Shown here one piece after another: positions 63,813 to 64,000 of a stretch of DNA of 64,000 bases. The DNA is taken from contig NZ_LZKR01000013.1 in assembly GCF_001672915.1 (NCBI RefSeq), forward strand, positions 62,001 through 126,000. The letters are read 5' to 3'. This stretch comes from Mycobacterium sp. 1245805.9 (GTDB taxonomy: Bacteria > Actinomycetota > Actinomycetes > Mycobacteriales > Mycobacteriaceae). The first letter of the stretch is position 1. Every line of letters starts with the position of its first letter. The position numbers and the translations under genes are program-made. The notes beneath the pieces were generated by a model. It saw only the letters and a program-made list of their open reading frames with translations, did not search any database and was not told the origin of the DNA.

Positions 63813-64000
63813 TCACAGCGTCGCGGCGGAGGCGACGAAGTCGCGGGCCGGTCGGGACAGCGGCCGACCGGAATTCCAGATCATTCCGACGTCGCGGTAG
63901 GCGTCGGCGTCGGCCAATGGCAGCACGCTGATCCCGGGTGCGTGATCGGTGCCGTCGATGGGCATCAGGCTGATGCCCAGTCCCGCGGCGACCAGCCCGG
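63813..64000 (-). CDS. LysR-type transcriptional regulator, C-terminal part only
   Basis: The frame enters from the right edge and ends at TGA (63813-63815). The 62 visible residues, GLVAAGLGISLMPIDGTDHA through WNSGRPLSRPARDFVASAATL, match the last beta-alpha unit of the LysR effector domain. The DNA-binding half is outside the window. Confidence 0.72.
   Translation of the reverse strand, partial: GLVAAGLGISLMPIDGTDHAPGISVLPLADADAYRDVGMIWNSGRPLSRPARDFVASAATL

Overview
The window is a mycobacterial chromosome segment. Three things show this: the gene order from argS to the ada-alkA gene, the mycobacterium-specific b-delta fusion AtpH, and a single rrs-rrl-rrf operon directly behind murA. The 16S gene has a short helix 18 (about 57035-57070). 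Most slow growers of the tuberculosis/avium type have a long one, and the Mycobacterium simiae complex is the slow-growing group known for the short form. My best guess, from memory and not from a search, is therefore a slow-growing member of or near the M. simiae complex.

Region 1 (1-22151) is a dense catabolic cluster with three cytochrome P450s, a 3Fe-4S ferredoxin, four acyl-CoA dehydrogenases (one cut by the window edge), two crotonases, an SDR, an SMP-30/gluconolactonase-like protein, two ACMSD-type amidohydrolases, a GMC oxidoreductase, a class III CoA-transferase, an ALDH, a 3-hydroxyisobutyrate-dehydrogenase-like enzyme, a DapA-fold protein, a SnoaL-like protein and a TetR regulator. 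Together they suggest P450 hydroxylation of a hydrophobic, perhaps alicyclic or terpenoid, substrate, then alcohol and aldehyde oxidation, CoA activation and beta-oxidation-like breakdown. The substrate cannot be read from the sequence. An 18-bp inverted repeat of the type TAGTCAA-N4-TTGACTA sits before nearly every transcription unit, and a second palindrome (GAGAACACTGTTCTC) precedes the TetR gene and recurs at two other promoters.

Region 2 (22152-27937) is a patchwork: a SIR2-like protein, a Ser/Thr protein kinase, a possibly frameshifted hypothetical gene and three AT-rich genes for membrane or associated proteins. It ends at the 3' side of tRNA-Arg(CCG), a classic integration target, but no integrase or att repeat was found. 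The SIR2 and kinase genes could belong to a defence or stress module.

Region 3 (27938-56220) is mostly core genome: tRNA-Arg; a small cassette (GlxA-like regulator, tautomerase-like protein, D-threonine-aldolase-like enzyme); argS-lysA-hom-thrC-thrB; rho; an acyl-CoA synthetase gene; rpmE-prfA-prmC-Sua5/YrdC gene-wecA; the atpIBEFHAGDC operon; a DUF2550 gene; a VOC protein; PduO-type adenosyltransferase; and murA.

Region 4 (56221-64000) holds the rrn operon with two tandem near-duplicate promoters, a strong hairpin terminator, the DNA-repair pair ada-alkA/ogt on the minus strand, and the 3' end of a LysR-type regulator.
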